Shown in pieces: positions 63,064 through 64,000 of a stretch of DNA of 64,000 nt. The notes below the pieces were generated by a model that saw only the letters and a list, made by a program, of their open reading frames with translations, searched no databases and had not been told where the DNA came from. The stretch covers positions 4,992,353 through 5,056,352 of the forward strand of contig OY294051.1 in the NCBI GenBank assembly GCA_958510825.1, read 5' to 3'. The stretch is from Brachypterus glaber. Taxonomy: Eukaryota > Arthropoda > Insecta > Coleoptera > Kateretidae. The position numbers were made by a program, and so were the translations under genes. Position 1 is the stretch's first letter. Each line of letters starts with the position of its first letter.

Positions 63064-63800
63064 TACAGGGTGTTCCAGAACTCGCGTACCGAAATTTAAG
63101 TGGTGATTCTACATCCAAAAATATGAACAAAAGTTTCTATAAAGGTTGGTCCTGAAATGAGCCCTAAGGGAGCTACGGCCCTTCGAAGATGACGTATTGA
63201 ATGGGGAACAAAAAAAAGCACCAATAAAATTTTAATGCTGCAGGGTGATTCTCCATTTAAAACTGAGCAAAAAAGTATTATACACCAAAACACCTAAATT
63301 TAATATTAAAGGAGTAATAGCCTTTTTAAAAGTAACGTTTTTGGTGGCACAAAATGTTACTTCTTCTTAATTGCATTTTTTTTTGATAACGGTTGCTCCT
63401 ACAGTGTTACACTATATGATATTTTATATGTATTTTTACTCTAGAAATCTATATTTTTTACAACAAATCCAAAAAACATACACATAGAAAAGTTTGGGGC
63501 AAAAATGTTTTAAGCCTCATATATTTTGTCCGTCTGGGCACGCCTCTGGATAAATTAAAAAAATAAATTAACATAAACTTATTGCCCTTATTAATACTAG
63601 TATACATGCAAACGCTCGCCGCTCTAGCTTAAACGGTACCCGAGTTATTAATTAAAAACCTTATTTTTATTACAATTTTAAAGGGCCCTAGATCCCTTAG
63701 GGCTCATTTCCGGACCAACCTTTATAGAAACTTTTTTTCATATTTTTGGATGTAGAATCACCTCTTAAATTTCGGTACGGGAGTTCTGGAACACCCTGTA
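63064..63800 (+). mobile_element. TACAGGG element, complete reference copy
   Basis: TIRs of about 120 bp: TACAGGGTGTTCCAGAACTC ... CTATAAAGGTTGGTCCTGAA against the inverse of TTCCGGACCAACCTTTATAG ... GAGTTCTGGAACACCCTGTA. TTTA flanks both sides (63060-63063, 63801-63804) as a 4 bp target duplication. The interior has TTTGGTGGCACAAAATGTTA and GTGTTACACTATATGATATT but no ORF. At least five more copies lie in the window. Confidence 0.93.
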
Positions 63801-63885
63801 TTTAACAATAAGTAATTTATACAAGCACATGCTTCAAAAACATCCACAATTAACAAATAAGAATCCAAGATTAATTTTTAATATA

Positions 63886-64000
63886 CAGGGTGTCTACTAT
63901 AACTGATAATTTTTTCCACACAGTCGCTTACTTCAATTTTCCTCATATGCTCAAAGTAAGTCTGTTCTCATCTTACACTCTCACGGAGGGTACCTCATTC
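63886..64000 (+). repeat. Start of another TACAGGGTGT element (runs off the window)
   Basis: TACAGGGTGTCTACTATAAC marks a terminus; the remainder is outside the window. Confidence 0.5.

Noticed and set aside
55130..64000. Next calpain exon
   Set aside because: Looked for the FW.FGEW / VDDRLP block after the phase-2 donor at 54721; none was found, so the exon is assumed to be beyond the window.
1..64000. CRISPR arrays, bacterial operons or ribosomal RNA
   Set aside because: Spliced calpain exons, LINE/Penelope/mariner/P remnants and a tRNA-derived SINE show this is eukaryotic DNA; no regularly spaced repeat array or rRNA segment is present.

Overview
The window looks like AT-rich, repeat-dense nuclear DNA of an insect. 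A beetle is a guess from the transposon mix; nothing in the sequence fixes the order. Only one host gene is clearly present: two exons of a calpain-family gene on the + strand (22193-22361 and 54525-54721). They are separated by a 32.2 kb intron and join in frame across the calpain N-terminal/protease-core boundary. The second exon carries the catalytic-cysteine block, but the Cys is replaced by Gln (LGDQW instead of LGDCW), so the product is probably a non-catalytic, calpain-C-like protein. The rest of the gene lies outside the window or in long introns.

Almost everything else is transposon-derived. Region by region: 1-9.7 kb has dispersed repeat pairs, decayed LINE reverse-transcriptase scraps, a Penelope-like element end (GIY-YIG domain at 7025-7342 followed by a hammerhead-like motif) and a degenerate minisatellite. 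10-22 kb has a Tc1-like helix-turn-helix scrap, a 540 bp short-period satellite, several foldback elements (including a palindrome nested inside another) and a hammerhead ribozyme candidate at 16597-16641. The calpain intron (22.4-54.5 kb) holds a mariner-like remnant, a near-perfect 460 bp palindrome with a hammerhead-like motif in each arm, a LINE reverse transcriptase in which a 126 bp motif block is repeated seven times in frame, a 1.1 kb terminal-inverted-repeat transposon with an internal ORF remnant, the N-terminus of a possible tyrosine-recombinase element, an inverted-repeat element with a TE-type ORF, an hAT-type element carrying a tRNA-derived SINE, and many MITEs. 54.7-64 kb has another RT scrap, a palindromic MITE, a P-type element with an 8 bp target duplication and a THAP-domain remnant, and a complete 737 bp element with roughly 120 bp terminal inverted repeats.

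The most notable locus is 35.5-37.6 kb (- strand): a single uninterrupted 612-codon frame that joins a C-terminal retrotransposon nuclease-like domain (CCHC finger plus RPDG/WD motifs) to a complete, intronless USP2-type ubiquitin protease with an intact Cys-His-Asn triad. It is followed by a polyadenylation signal and an oligo-A tract and is flanked by 41 bp inverted repeats. I read it as a chimeric retrogene or a retroelement that captured a deubiquitinase. Two other cross-cutting patterns are worth following: hammerhead-like modules in several independent repeats, and a recurring 'CpG-rich hairpin next to ACTAGTA' repeat architecture, one example of which lies upstream of the recombinase-like ORF start.
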